From Romanomermis culicivorax (lineage: Eukaryota; Nematoda; Enoplea; Mermithida; Mermithidae): a DNA stretch of 64,000 nt. Location of the stretch: the NCBI GenBank assembly GCA_963922205.1, contig CAWUHX010000120.1, positions 248,001 through 312,000 of the forward strand, given 5' to 3'. Of the stretch, positions 10,765-20,348 are shown piece after piece (the stretch's first letter is position 1; every line of letters begins with the position of its first letter). The translations under genes and the position numbers were made by a program. Under the pieces are notes generated by a model. That model had not been told where the DNA came from. It worked only from the letters and a program-made list of their open reading frames with translations, and did not search any database.

Positions 10765-13700
10765 GATCTTAAGTCTGGCACTCGCCCTTAAGTGTAAAAC
10801 TTTACCCTTGGGTCGGATCTACCCCCAGGTCGGGTCAACTCCCATTTTAAGTCGGACAAGCCCCCTTAAAATTGGGCACTAGCCATCCAATAAGTCGGAG
10901 ACCCCCCCAAATTCGGGTTTACTGCCTAATGGGTCGGGAATGCCCCTTATTTCGGATTACCGCTACTGTAGGTCGGATACCCCCACCTCACGTCGCGTGT
11001 TATTACTGTAGTCGGAAATTTTTTCCCGTGCCACCGAGAGTTATTACTGTAGGTCGGGAATTTATCCCTGAACATCAAATTTAATTACTGTAAGACGGGA
11101 TTTGCCCTTACGAGTGATCTAAATGTGATCTATATGTATAAATAACTATCTCATGCGTGTGTATTATCCCCTATGAGTAATAAATTCCCCTCTGAGTCGA
11201 GTTATCTATCCCCAGAGTCGCGTTATTTGTCCCAGAGTTGAGTTATATATCGAGTATCTGTATTTCTCCTCTGATTATTTCTGTACATTCTGCCTACTTA
11301 AATCGGTGTTGTAAATTCCCTTATCTGTTCTCTTTTCCATCATTCCCCCCCTTCCTCTAATCCTGGGTGGTATACTGTAGCCCTCCGGGTGGGTGCCATT
11401 ACAGTACGCCTGTGCCCATTCCCGTACTGTAACTACAGTATACCCATACGCGGGTACTGGTATCACAGCTGTAGGGGTTTACGGCCTCTCCTGACTGTTG
11501 GTGGTCCGTGACCCCATGATACCGTACGCCCTCCACGTATGATCCTGGACGTCATACGTGGCTGCGATTTGTTAATTGTGTACAGCATTTTTGTCTGTCG
11601 GCGGAAACTGTCGGAACTGCTCACTTTTCCGGCCCCAAAATTTACACAGACTGTTTACACATTTAACACGCGTATGCCCAAATCCCGTATTCCCCGTCTT
11701 CGGTTATTTTCCTTTCCCTTTTCCTTTCTCGGTCAGCTGAGCGGTGTCAAAAAAAAAAAAAAAAATTCTGTTTTTCGGATGCCACCGCTACAGTATGACA
11801 CCCTTACATAAGTTTCTCTCTTCTGCATTTCTACTTACTGTAAGGTCTGTTTCTTCTACTTTCCGGTTGTTGCATCTAGACCATAGACTTTACGGGTCAT
11901 GTTCTTTGACGTCAGCAACAACAACGTTACGGGTTGTTGTTGTTGTGTGGTTCAGCCTCACGGATGCAACCACTAACGTCTGCAACAGCCGCTTCACTTG
12001 CTGTTGCTTTAAGGGGTGGGTAGCCCTCCGGGTTCTACTCCTGACGTCAGCAACCGACACTACGTGTTGTTGTTCAAGTTAACACTCCAGCAGTAATGAC
12101 TTCTGACGTCTGCAACAGGTGAAGCCAACGTTGTTGCGACAGGTTCGGCTGGTTCTCTGCACCCCATCTGTGACGTCAGCAATGGTGACGCACCCTGTCA
12201 CTATTCGAAGATGTGCAGGTCTTACGGGTGCCACATCTGACGTCTGCAACAACTGCATCTCATGTCATTGACCAAAGGTATCAGACCCTCGGTTCCACCT
12301 TTTGACGTCAGCAACGGCACCATCACGTGTTGCTGTACACCGATAGCTGGCTTCAGGGCCCTATTGCTGACGTCAGCAATGACAATGTATCATGCTCTCG
12401 CAGCAGGAATTGAGGTTACATGATCCTATTTCTGACGTCTGCAACGGTAACATTACGTGCTACTGCAGGGGTTTGCTGGCCTTAGGCACTCACCCCTGGC
12501 GTCTGCAACTGCGACGTGATACTTGAATACTCTTATCCCAGGCACCTGCAGTCAGCACCAAGGTTATGTGTTGGTCCATACCCCCTACCTTCTGACGTCC
12601 GCACCAGGTTACTGTCGGCCCTATGAGTATTCCACTTGAGTTGTAGGTGGTCGCTGGCGCATGGTCCTATCACCTACCTCTCTTGTTCAAGGGTTTGTGT
12701 GTGTCTGGGGACTGATGCCTGGGAAACATCAGTCCACATACATACACCACCTGAGATGCTCACTAGCCTACGTACTGATCAGGTTGTCCGCCCGGGTAGC
12801 GGCACTGTTGATCAGTATGTGGCTGTTTTCAAGCTTTAACTGCAGGTTTGAACGAGTTACACTCGGCCTCAGCTGGGTTGGTTGCTTGACTCGTGCAGAC
12901 GATAGGCATTTGCAGTCGGTACTGCCTGTGTCTGACGTCTGCAAGGGTTCGGCAATCTTCTTGTAAATTTCTTATCTAAATTCACTCATTCTCTTTCATC
13001 TCATCGAGCTGTCATACATAGATCTTCTTTAGTGTCCCCACCGTAGTGGTTCCCAAGGGACCGCGGCACAGCCTCCGGTTGGGCCTAGAGTGTATAGGAC
13101 CCCCTGTCATATTTTCTTTCACTCGAACGCCTTCGTTAACTGGCTTAACGATGCCCGCGCTAGAGTCGCCACTGACCCAGAGTCCGCCTCCGCGGTCTAC
13201 CCTTTATTAGTCATGTAAATAATAGGCACCGTTGAGTCCGCCTCAGCGAAGGTATTGAGTACGCCTCGATACATACTTTACACTCATATTCAATCAGGGA
13301 CACCTTGTACCCGTGATCCCTTAGATGTTTTCGGGTGCGCCCTCAAAACATCCAGAGATTTCATTTTAACTGACTGAGTGTGTCAGAATAGCACCCTTGG
13401 TACCCGTGCTCCTTCCCTCTTCTACTGTGTGACCTGCGAACCTCACTTCATCTCAGTGATCGGCAAACCCGGCCACCAGCTGTGTATAATACTCCTGGAG
13501 AGTGTCCGTTCTGTTCGGAATGCGGGCTCCCGTTCCGGACACGGCTGTAAGTTATTTGCGAATGTCGTCCAGCACGGAACCTCCTGTATAGTCCGTCTCA
13601 CTATGCAGAGATCGCAATCGCTCCTGGCGAGTGAGGCCCGTTGGGTAACTGCGCGACCCCTTTGCGTAACTGGGTTTGTAAATTAGTTTTGTCCCTATTT

Positions 13701-14384
13701 ATTGCTCCCTCTTAAGTTCATTTTCAGTTGACCCCTATCCTTTTCCACCTCATGCCACTTTATGCGCTACTCCTGGTGAGTAGGATCTTGCCCGCTACGA
13801 GTCCGCCTCGCCCCAAGGTTTGTAAACTAGTACAGCGGTCGAACCTCCAGGAAAAATCCCTCCTGAGCGGGTTTATCCGTCACCTTATTTCTCGGCAGGA
13901 AAAACCGCCTCTTCTCTCCTTTCTACATGATCTTCTGTCCTCTTCACCTATTCTAATTGCCGGGTCCAGGCCCCAAATTCTACATTTTGGTCGGGATCGA
14001 TTCCCCATGTCTCAGGCCAAGCCTCTGTCCATCACGGGCGACCAGATAAATTCCCTTCTGCGTCACCCTGATGTACTCTGATCTTACATCTTATAATCCT
14101 ATTCCATTCTAGCTCCCTTTCCGTGGTCGCTAGTCTTAAGCTAAGTCAATTTACGTCTTAAACGCCGTCGCACACGCGTTTTCCCGAATTCACGCGCTCT
14201 TTCGCCGCGAATTCAAAAGTAGTACTCACTTTCATTTTACACAATAGAGACACCCCGTCGTTCCTGCCGTCTCAGTACCCAGCCTGTACAGACCAGTGAG
14301 CCGCTCTCTATTCAATTTGACTTAATTGCTTCACGGGCAAGGACGTCTGTTCTAACCACCTTACGGGAAAACGAACCCTCGGAC
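10765..14384 (+). other. Long noncoding leader of the gag/env element
   Basis: This 3.6-kb stretch has no convincing gene. At 10800-11090 a GTCGG-then-CCC motif recurs about every 25-30 bp. At 11907-12945 lies a periodic TGACGTC(A/T)GCAAC array. The rest is pyrimidine-rich with scattered short frames that look like chance. Most autonomous elements have a far shorter leader, so it may hold regulatory or packaging sequence or the scar of replaced coding sequence. Confidence 0.6.
11907..12945 (+). repeat. Periodic TGACGTC(A/T)GCAAC array
   Basis: Thirteen copies or near-copies start at 11907, 11974, 12042, 12104, 12171, 12238, 12303, 12368, 12433, 12497, 12547, 12593 and 12933. The first ten are spaced 62-68 bp apart. 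Position 8 is A or T, alternating in the first seven. The copy at 12363-12380 is the 18-bp palindrome ATTGCTGACGTCAGCAAT. The core TGACGTCA is the CRE/ATF bZIP site. The sequences between copies are not obviously homologous. Confidence 0.85.
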
Positions 14385-17300
14385 ATGAAGTCGGAAACTG
14401 ATCTCCCTTCACAGATCGAGAACAAGGTCCAGGCAGCATTTGAGAATGCTCTTGGACCCCTCAACCAAAAGTTAGAGGCCATGAATGGTCGGAGGCACCC
14501 TCCCGTGTCCAGCTTTATGGCCCCTCCCACCTTCTCCGGTGCTTTTGGTGAGTCTATTACCGATTTTATGTCGCATCTTACTCGTTTCTTTACACTTCAG
14601 GGTGTAAGCGAAACGGATCATGCGTATAAAATCGCCTTTCTGGAGTCATGCCTCACGGGTCCTGCTCTCGCCTCCTACCGGGACTTTAGCAGCAGCACTC
14701 CAATACCTACCCGCTACGAAGAGTTTACGGCTTTTCTACGGAGAGATTTTCCGGTAGGGCGCGACTCTGATCTGCATCAGCAGCTGATCCAAGATCGACT
14801 GCAGAAGCCGACAGAGTCCGCGATAGTCTACTTTGAGCACCTCAAGAGACTATCCAGGGTAGCGTATCCAGATCTCGCGACGGATGTCCGAGATTCTATC
14901 ATCAAACCTATCTTTCTGCGGGGACTGAAGCCGGTCCTCCGAGATAGTATCAAGTTTAGGGAGTTCACGACTCTTGAAGAGACACTCAAGGCAGCCTGTT
15001 ACGCAGAATCCCAAATCTTTCGGGACGAGATCCGGTACACTGCTCCATCTAACGCCGTTTTCTCTTCAGAACCTAAACACGCCGGATATAATCCCGATAT
15101 GCCTAACAGAAGCGCAAACGGTCGTCAGAGCAACGCTCCAACGTCGTCATCCTCCGCCGATGAGGTTCGCCGCTTGAAACAGGAAATGGCCAGGCTCACG
15201 GCCCACGTAGTGAAGCTCACGGCCCAGCAACGTGCACCCGCGCCAATCCAACAGACGCCGCCTCCACAGCCGTCGACACCAAATCAGTCCGCCGGGCGAC
15301 GCTCGTCGGGAGCACACCTTCAAATGTGCTCCTTCCACGGACTGTGTACACATAGCAATGCCGACTGCCGGGCCCAGCGTCCCACCAGTGCCGCTCCCGG
15401 TAACAACACTGCTAATGGTGGTTGCTGTTATTTTTGCCGTACACGTGCCCACCCCACGGACCGATGTGATAGGCCATGCCCTCATTGTCGTCAAGTGCGA
15501 GTGCACCGATCAACTGCCTGTCCGCAGCGCAATCGGGCAAACACGGGTGAGAATGACTACCAAAATACTGGTTATTCTTCCCAGGGGACAAATGTGTATC
15601 ATCAGAGAAACGGTTATCACCCTCCTAACGGGATGGGGAACCAATATCGGCAGCCCATACGTGGCAACAACACCGTTGGGGCTACCGATGGCCCTCCTCA
15701 TCCAGATCCTCTTGACCTGGATGATGAGGCACTTGCTGAACACCTGACAGATTCTTCACAACAGTGTTATCCTGTCTGCGTAATCAGTATTGGATTTTCA
15801 GTGGTCCAAGCAGCCCAGGTACCCGTACCGATGAACGTATCGGACATACCGCTGCCACCACCACCACCAAAGTATGCGATGCCGGTCACTCTGGACCCCT
15901 CGACGACACCGCAGTTTGTTGGCCACGCTAACATCCTCGCATCGTATCGCATACCTAAACTCAAGACTGCCGAGCCAACTCCAGCCGCAAATACGACGTC
16001 TTCGGCGCCACCGGCCCGCACCGTCCCTCCAGGACCACCGCCTTCGATCCCCACGGATTCGGCTACGGAAGTCCTCGACCAGGTCGAGCCCATGAATTTG
16101 TCAGGTATACTACCTTCTTCTTCAGGTGATCCTAGAGTAGGAACCAGGAATCTCTCCCAGTCCACGACTCTATTGATTTCTTGTTCACAGCGCCATCGCC
16201 CGTCCAAGACGCGATGTTGGCCATCTGGTCAGTCGACCTGGCCAAGAAATACCCGCATTTGCCGTGGACTCTCCTCAACGAGCCATCAAATGTCGAAGCG
16301 CTCACGGCCGCCGACGTCGTGCTTGCAGCACCCGTCTCGATGCGCCTATTACGACCCGACGTCGCCCGCCGGGCACTCGAGTTCATTGCCAATGGGACTA
16401 TCACCATCTCGCCCGTCGAGAAGTTCTTATTGGACGGGGAGCCATCCTCGCCTTCAGTCGATGCCGTCCGCCGAGCAGTCGAACAGGCTAGTCGGATCCT
16501 CCTGCCTGCTGCCGCCGCTACATCACCGGCAGCAGCACCACCTGTTGCCGCGACATCGCCAACTAAAATGGACATTACTGCTTCCTCGCCCCCGGCCAAG
16601 GAACCCGCAAATGATCCTACACCGTCGGCAACAGCCCAGATCAAATCGCCGGCACCAGCCCAAACGACATCTCCGACCGCCGCGACCAAGTCGCCCGTCG
16701 TCGAACCCATGGCCGTCGACGAGACCTTACGTCCAGTTAATGAGGATGTCAGCATTGTTGAAACATCACCGTTCCCAACGGCAGTCAACCCACGGTCGCC
16801 GAAAGTCGGTACCCTTCGGGAAATCCTCCCCAGCGGTGAATTGGTCCTCGATTTCCCCGACCAGGAACCAATCTCGTCCGACAGCGACGAAGAAGAAATC
16901 TGACACTGCCCCTCAGGCCAGATTTGTGAAATTGAGTGAACACTTACAAATTACGTTTGTACAGTTGTTTTTGACAATAAAATTGACCTTGGTAGCATCA
17001 CTGTTTCTAGGGGTGAGTTTGTCAGCACTGGCGGCTCAGTATCAATTTTGCGGTCTCTCAAGAAGCGGACATCCACTTGAGTTACCCCAGCGTGTAGAGT
17101 GTAAACCACCGCAATCTTCATGGAGCCCGCGGCGCATGAATGTTACGGTGTATGTCCCTAGCTCAGACCCGATTACAACCACAGCGTGGAAATGCACATT
17201 GCGCTCCCGCAAAGTCTGCACCAACACTGGTTTCTTCGGCTCTAGGGGCATCACTGCAGACGTCATCACCACTCAGCACTTAGCCCCTGCGGCATGCACG

Positions 17301-18515
17301 CTAGCACATCGCACTAAAATGTTTGGTTCACAAAAACTTGTCGGCATTCGCCCTGGCTTTTATAGCACCAACCAAACATTGGAAGTGATGTACGAATGGT
17401 GCTGCAGCGACGTCTGCAAGACAGTGACTAACCTCTTCATCGAGGAGGGACAAGTCGCTTCGTGGGACGGCACTACGGCCCTAAGCACCTTAGGCGATGT
17501 AGGTGGATGCAGTCCCACTGCAGGCCAGTGCACTACTCTAGACGGGGTCATTGTCTGGCCTGCACAAAACTTCACGGCGCGGTGTCATTATCACCCCAAG
17601 GGAAATTACACTGCGTCCATGTCAGGGAACCACGTCATCATCGATGATCTACAGGTTGCCCTCAAGATCCCGGGAAACTCCCGTGTCTTCCAACTGTGCC
17701 CAGAACTACGTTCCACCACAGTCCGGACGGATCAGGGTCTTCTCCTTCGCATCCACGGGAGATACAATTTGACCCAAAACATGTTCAGAGTGGCAACGGA
17801 CAGCCGTCCCGATCCTGTCAATGCCAAGCTGAACTATCTGGCTCAGCAGATCAAGGAGTCGGAAATTAACGGTTTCCGGTTCACGTGGCTTGAGCTTTGC
17901 TCTCACGCTCAACGCTATCTTGATCTGACTTGGCAGTTGCTTCGCTTCGACCCTACCCTGGGTGCCCGGGCATTCCTCCAGAGGAATGACCTGACGGCGG
18001 AATTCACAGGCGATGCGCTGACAATATGGCCGTGTCAGAAGGTCAACGCCACCTACGTTTACCATTCGTACCGGGTGGGGAACGTTTGCTACAAGTACTT
18101 ACCTGTACAGGTTGGCGGCACCATCTACTTCGCCACCCCCGGTGGTCCGGATCTCATTAAATCTAGCCCAATTGTGCCGTGTCATCACCACTTTACAGGG
18201 ATTCTCCGAAATCGCTCGGGCTGGTTTACTGAGTCTGGCGCGGTCCATGTGAGCCACATCCCACTGGAACTCTTCTGGAAGCAGCGCTTCAACATCACTC
18301 ACTTTGAGGCACCGGCGCTCTTCCATGACCAGTTGGCGATGACCCCTTCAAACTTTGCCTTCTTTAAACAGTACGTTTACAAGACTGAGCAAATTGAAGC
18401 GGTACTCAACCGGCTGGTGAACTTTACCGCTGGTCTATCCCTGCAACCAGACGCCATCTACCAGGCCTTTGCAGGGGTAGAAGCGTCACGCCTTAGGCGC
18501 ATCCTCACGCGATAG
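14385..18515 (+). CDS. Gag-type ORF running on into an env-like region
   Basis: The 1376-codon open frame starts with ATG at 14385. Residues about 45-210 match the retrotransposon Gag (capsid) family in layout: a PPTFSG start, several amphipathic helices, and W/F-L-R-F spacing typical of Ty3/gypsy Gag. Residues 315-379 hold three zinc knuckles: CX2HX4HX4C, CX2CX4HX4C and CX2CX5HX4C. These package element RNA. From about residue 583 (nt 16133) to 838 the frame becomes arginine/serine/proline-rich and looks like the shadow of the overlapping -1 frame. From about 857 it is again protein-like and envelope-like. A single 1376-residue product is therefore doubtful; Gag probably ends near or shifts frame around 16136. 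Confidence 0.85.
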   Translation: MKSETDLPSQIENKVQAAFENALGPLNQKLEAMNGRRHPPVSSFMAPPTFSGAFGESITDFMSHLTRFFTLQGVSETDHAYKIAFLESCLTGPALASYRDFSSSTPIPTRYEEFTAFLRRDFPVGRDSDLHQQLIQDRLQKPTESAIVYFEHLKRLSRVAYPDLATDVRDSIIKPIFLRGLKPVLRDSIKFREFTTLEETLKAACYAESQIFRDEIRYTAPSNAVFSSEPKHAGYNPDMPNRSANGRQSNAPTSSSSADEVRRLKQEMARLTAHVVKLTAQQRAPAPIQQTPPPQPSTPNQSAGRRSSGAHLQMCSFHGLCTHSNADCRAQRPTSAAPGNNTANGGCCYFCRTRAHPTDRCDRPCPHCRQVRVHRSTACPQRNRANTGENDYQNTGYSSQGTNVYHQRNGYHPPNGMGNQYRQPIRGNNTVGATDGPPHPDPLDLDDEALAEHLTDSSQQCYPVCVISIGFSVVQAAQVPVPMNVSDIPLPPPPPKYAMPVTLDPSTTPQFVGHANILASYRIPKLKTAEPTPAANTTSSAPPARTVPPGPPPSIPTDSATEVLDQVEPMNLSGILPSSSGDPRVGTRNLSQSTTLLISCSQRHRPSKTRCWPSGQSTWPRNTRICRGLSSTSHQMSKRSRPPTSCLQHPSRCAYYDPTSPAGHSSSLPMGLSPSRPSRSSYWTGSHPRLQSMPSAEQSNRLVGSSCLLPPLHHRQQHHLLPRHRQLKWTLLLPRPRPRNPQMILHRRQQPRSNRRHQPKRHLRPPRPSRPSSNPWPSTRPYVQLMRMSALLKHHRSQRQSTHGRRKSVPFGKSSPAVNWSSISPTRNQSRPTATKKKSDTAPQARFVKLSEHLQITFVQLFLTIKLTLVASLFLGVSLSALAAQYQFCGLSRSGHPLELPQRVECKPPQSSWSPRRMNVTVYVPSSDPITTTAWKCTLRSRKVCTNTGFFGSRGITADVITTQHLAPAACTLAHRTKMFGSQKLVGIRPGFYSTNQTLEVMYEWCCSDVCKTVTNLFIEEGQVASWDGTTALSTLGDVGGCSPTAGQCTTLDGVIVWPAQNFTARCHYHPKGNYTASMSGNHVIIDDLQVALKIPGNSRVFQLCPELRSTTVRTDQGLLLRIHGRYNLTQNMFRVATDSRPDPVNAKLNYLAQQIKESEINGFRFTWLELCSHAQRYLDLTWQLLRFDPTLGARAFLQRNDLTAEFTGDALTIWPCQKVNATYVYHSYRVGNVCYKYLPVQVGGTIYFATPGGPDLIKSSPIVPCHHHFTGILRNRSGWFTESGAVHVSHIPLELFWKQRFNITHFEAPALFHDQLAMTPSNFAFFKQYVYKTEQIEAVLNRLVNFTAGLSLQPDAIYQAFAGVEASRLRRILTR
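16136..16903 (+). CDS. Overlapping -1-frame ORF, likely Gag extension
   Basis: This frame opens after a TAG at 16133-16135, runs 255 codons and ends at TGA 16901-16903. It lies in the -1 frame relative to gag and has no ATG near its start, so translation needs a -1 shift, splicing or a non-AUG start. The first ~110 residues have ordinary globular composition. The remainder is proline/alanine/serine-rich, and the end is acidic. I recognise no protease, polymerase or integrase motif. The composition contrast with the main frame argues that this is the real coding frame here. No standard slippery heptamer stood out at the junction. Confidence 0.55.
   Translation, partial: SRNQESLPVHDSIDFLFTAPSPVQDAMLAIWSVDLAKKYPHLPWTLLNEPSNVEALTAADVVLAAPVSMRLLRPDVARRALEFIANGTITISPVEKFLLDGEPSSPSVDAVRRAVEQASRILLPAAAATSPAAAPPVAATSPTKMDITASSPPAKEPANDPTPSATAQIKSPAPAQTTSPTAATKSPVVEPMAVDETLRPVNEDVSIVETSPFPTAVNPRSPKVGTLREILPSGELVLDFPDQEPISSDSDEEEI
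16904..18515 (+). CDS. Envelope-like glycoprotein region
   Basis: In the gag frame, residues about 857-884 form a hydrophobic signal-peptide or membrane segment, followed by a cysteine-rich region (about 889-1080) and, from residue 918 to the end, nine N-X-S/T glycosylation sequons. This is the profile of a secreted or viral surface-glycoprotein ectodomain, in the position where LTR elements carry env, directly upstream of the 3' LTR. There is no clear C-terminal transmembrane anchor; the frame ends in a basic tail, so it may be truncated. There is no ATG upstream of the hydrophobic segment in this frame, so expression would need splicing or read-through. I cannot assign it to a viral glycoprotein family by eye. 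Confidence 0.55.
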
Positions 18516-18600
18516 CCTACACCTCTCAGGGTGCATCCTCTGCGATAGCCCGACAATCTGTACCTCACTGGGCGCATCCTCTGCGATAGCCTACATCTTG
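18495..18600 (+). repeat. Short triplication at the end of the env-like frame
   Basis: GCGCATCCTC followed by GCGATAGCC occurs three times (near 18498, 18531, 18572). The stop codon falls in the first copy, so the triplication may have created or moved the C-terminus. Confidence 0.5.
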
Positions 18601-18864
18601 CCCTGAAAATTTTTTTCTTTTCTGTGTTCTAGACCTTCGCACAGGATATTCAATGTCGGCTACTCCACGCATAAACAACCTCCGGTCACCATACCACCGA
18701 ACGAATTACGATCAAAGAAGGCCTCATCCACCGACAACCCAACGGACCTATTCGACCACTCTCGCCGTCACACCTTGGAATGACCTACGACCACGGACAC
18801 GCCGCATAAAACCTCACTACTGACCACTGCAAGGACGAGGACGCCCTTTTTCGAAGGACCGCCG

Positions 18865-20344
18865 TGTCATGTGCCGCTCAATTCTCCAACGTCACGTGAT
18901 TCCGATCATGCCGACATTTTGTTATTTTTCATGTTTTGTTTATTACCCGATCATGCTTTTGTTTATTTCATTTTTACACATGCATTTTACGTTCGTTTTT
19001 ATATTTTTCATGCATTTCTATGTTTCGTTTTGTTGTATTTTTATTTCTTTACAAACGCGGGCTACAGTAGGCCCTTTAGCTAAAAACTTCCGCCAGTCGT
19101 GTTCCACGAGCACATGGCTATTTTTGGTGCGCTCACGCACCTCTTATCATCAAAAATTAGCGTCGTTTTTGTTACGCAAAAGGACTAGCTAAGAAGTTTT
19201 AGCTAAAGACGTTCATATGCTTAGCATAGGCACTGCAGCCGGCCTCAGTGCTAAACGCATGTGAATGAAAAAATGTCTATGTGCTCATAGGCATCTTCTG
19301 CATCGCGTCTAGCTGCAGAAGTTAGCTTGAGCGCCGAGAAACTCCGCCCAAGCTGCAGCTGTAGCCAAACATGTCCTTAAAAGGACATGTTTCTTTAGTT
19401 TTTCGCTCATTCTTGGGTTCACCAAGCTTTCGTCCAGTTGTCACTCCGCGTCCGCCGCCTCCTCGTCAAATTTGCATAATTTTATTATATACCTGTGCGT
19501 CCGCCGCCTTACTATCAATAAATTTGCATAAATTTACGCGTGTTCACTGCGTCCGCCGCCTAACGTCTACAGTACCCCGCTGCCCATCAGTGCCAGGTGT
19601 CCGACCGCCCCGGTTCGTGAATTAAATGTTGGAGTTTCGCCTCCCGCTCGCTCCCGCTCCCTCCCGCTCGCCGCCGCTCGCCGCCGCTCGCCGCCTAGGA
19701 CGTTTGAGGATCGCATCCCCCGCTCCCAGTGCCAGAAGACCGAAAGCATCCAGGGACTTGCCGCCCGTTGCGTCGTAATCGCTTGAGAAACAGGACTAGG
19801 TGAGTCTTCTCAGGGGATTATTGTTATTTGTGGGTTATTTGTTGGGAAATCCTTCCTAAGTCGGTTTCCCAAGGTTTCCACAGATAAGTAGGGCCTCCAC
19901 CTCTCAGGTTCGGGCTAAAAGGGGCTGTCTGGTTCATAATCGGGTCCCATAATTTAGGTCATTTTACGGGTGACCCTGTCCCCACTCTCACTGAGTAGGA
20001 CTCGGGGATTGTCGCACCTAGCCTGGCAGCGTTGTCCATTACCCTACAGCAAGACCCCAAGGACAACCCAAGAGAACCAACTATAGACCTCTCTATAGCC
20101 ACCAATTGCCAGGTTAGGCCCCAACGCCAACCAAGAGAAGCCTGGGGAAAATGCCAGTATCCATCAGGGGTCACAGCCTATTACTCACTGTAATAGGATC
20201 AATCTGATATGGTTCACCATCAATGTGACGTCTAAAACACGGCATTACCTGATGAGATACCCAAACCTCCCCAGCTCTCCCAAGTCCACATGTCATACAC
20301 ATGACATGCCGTAAAATGTGACATGGGTGGCGCAATATGTGACA
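18865..20344 (+). repeat. 3' LTR of the gag/env element
   Basis: 1480 bp, identical to 9267-10746 except for four transitions. The 3' flank CCTT (20345-20348) is the target duplication, followed by satellite sequence. A purine-containing GAAGGACCGCCG precedes it, a poor polypurine tract. Confidence 0.95.
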
Positions 20345-20348
20345 CCTT

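Larger units (their letters stand above)
9267..20344 (+). mobile_element. LTR retroelement with gag and env-like region, no pol
   Basis: The element is 11.08 kb. It has 1480-bp LTRs, a PBS directly after the 5' LTR, a 3.6-kb noncoding leader, a gag gene with three zinc knuckles, and an envelope-like ectodomain before the 3' LTR. The 4-bp target duplication CCTT lies at 9263-9266 and 20345-20348. The LTRs differ at only four positions that I can find (9272/18870, 9293/18891, 9563/19161, 10733/20331), all transitions, so insertion was recent. No protease, reverse transcriptase, RNase H or integrase was recognised in any frame, so it should be non-autonomous. It is inserted in a ~110-bp satellite monomer. 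The gag type suggests Ty3/gypsy affinity, but without pol the clade is open. Confidence 0.92.

Noticed and set aside
13378..14081. Two ~100-codon frames upstream of gag
   Set aside because: No recognisable domain and composition of pyrimidine-rich leader; not supported as genes.
16181..16903. Reverse transcriptase or integrase hidden in the overlapping frame
   Set aside because: No YxDD, DDE or zinc-binding HHCC pattern; the frame is globular then proline-rich and acidic.
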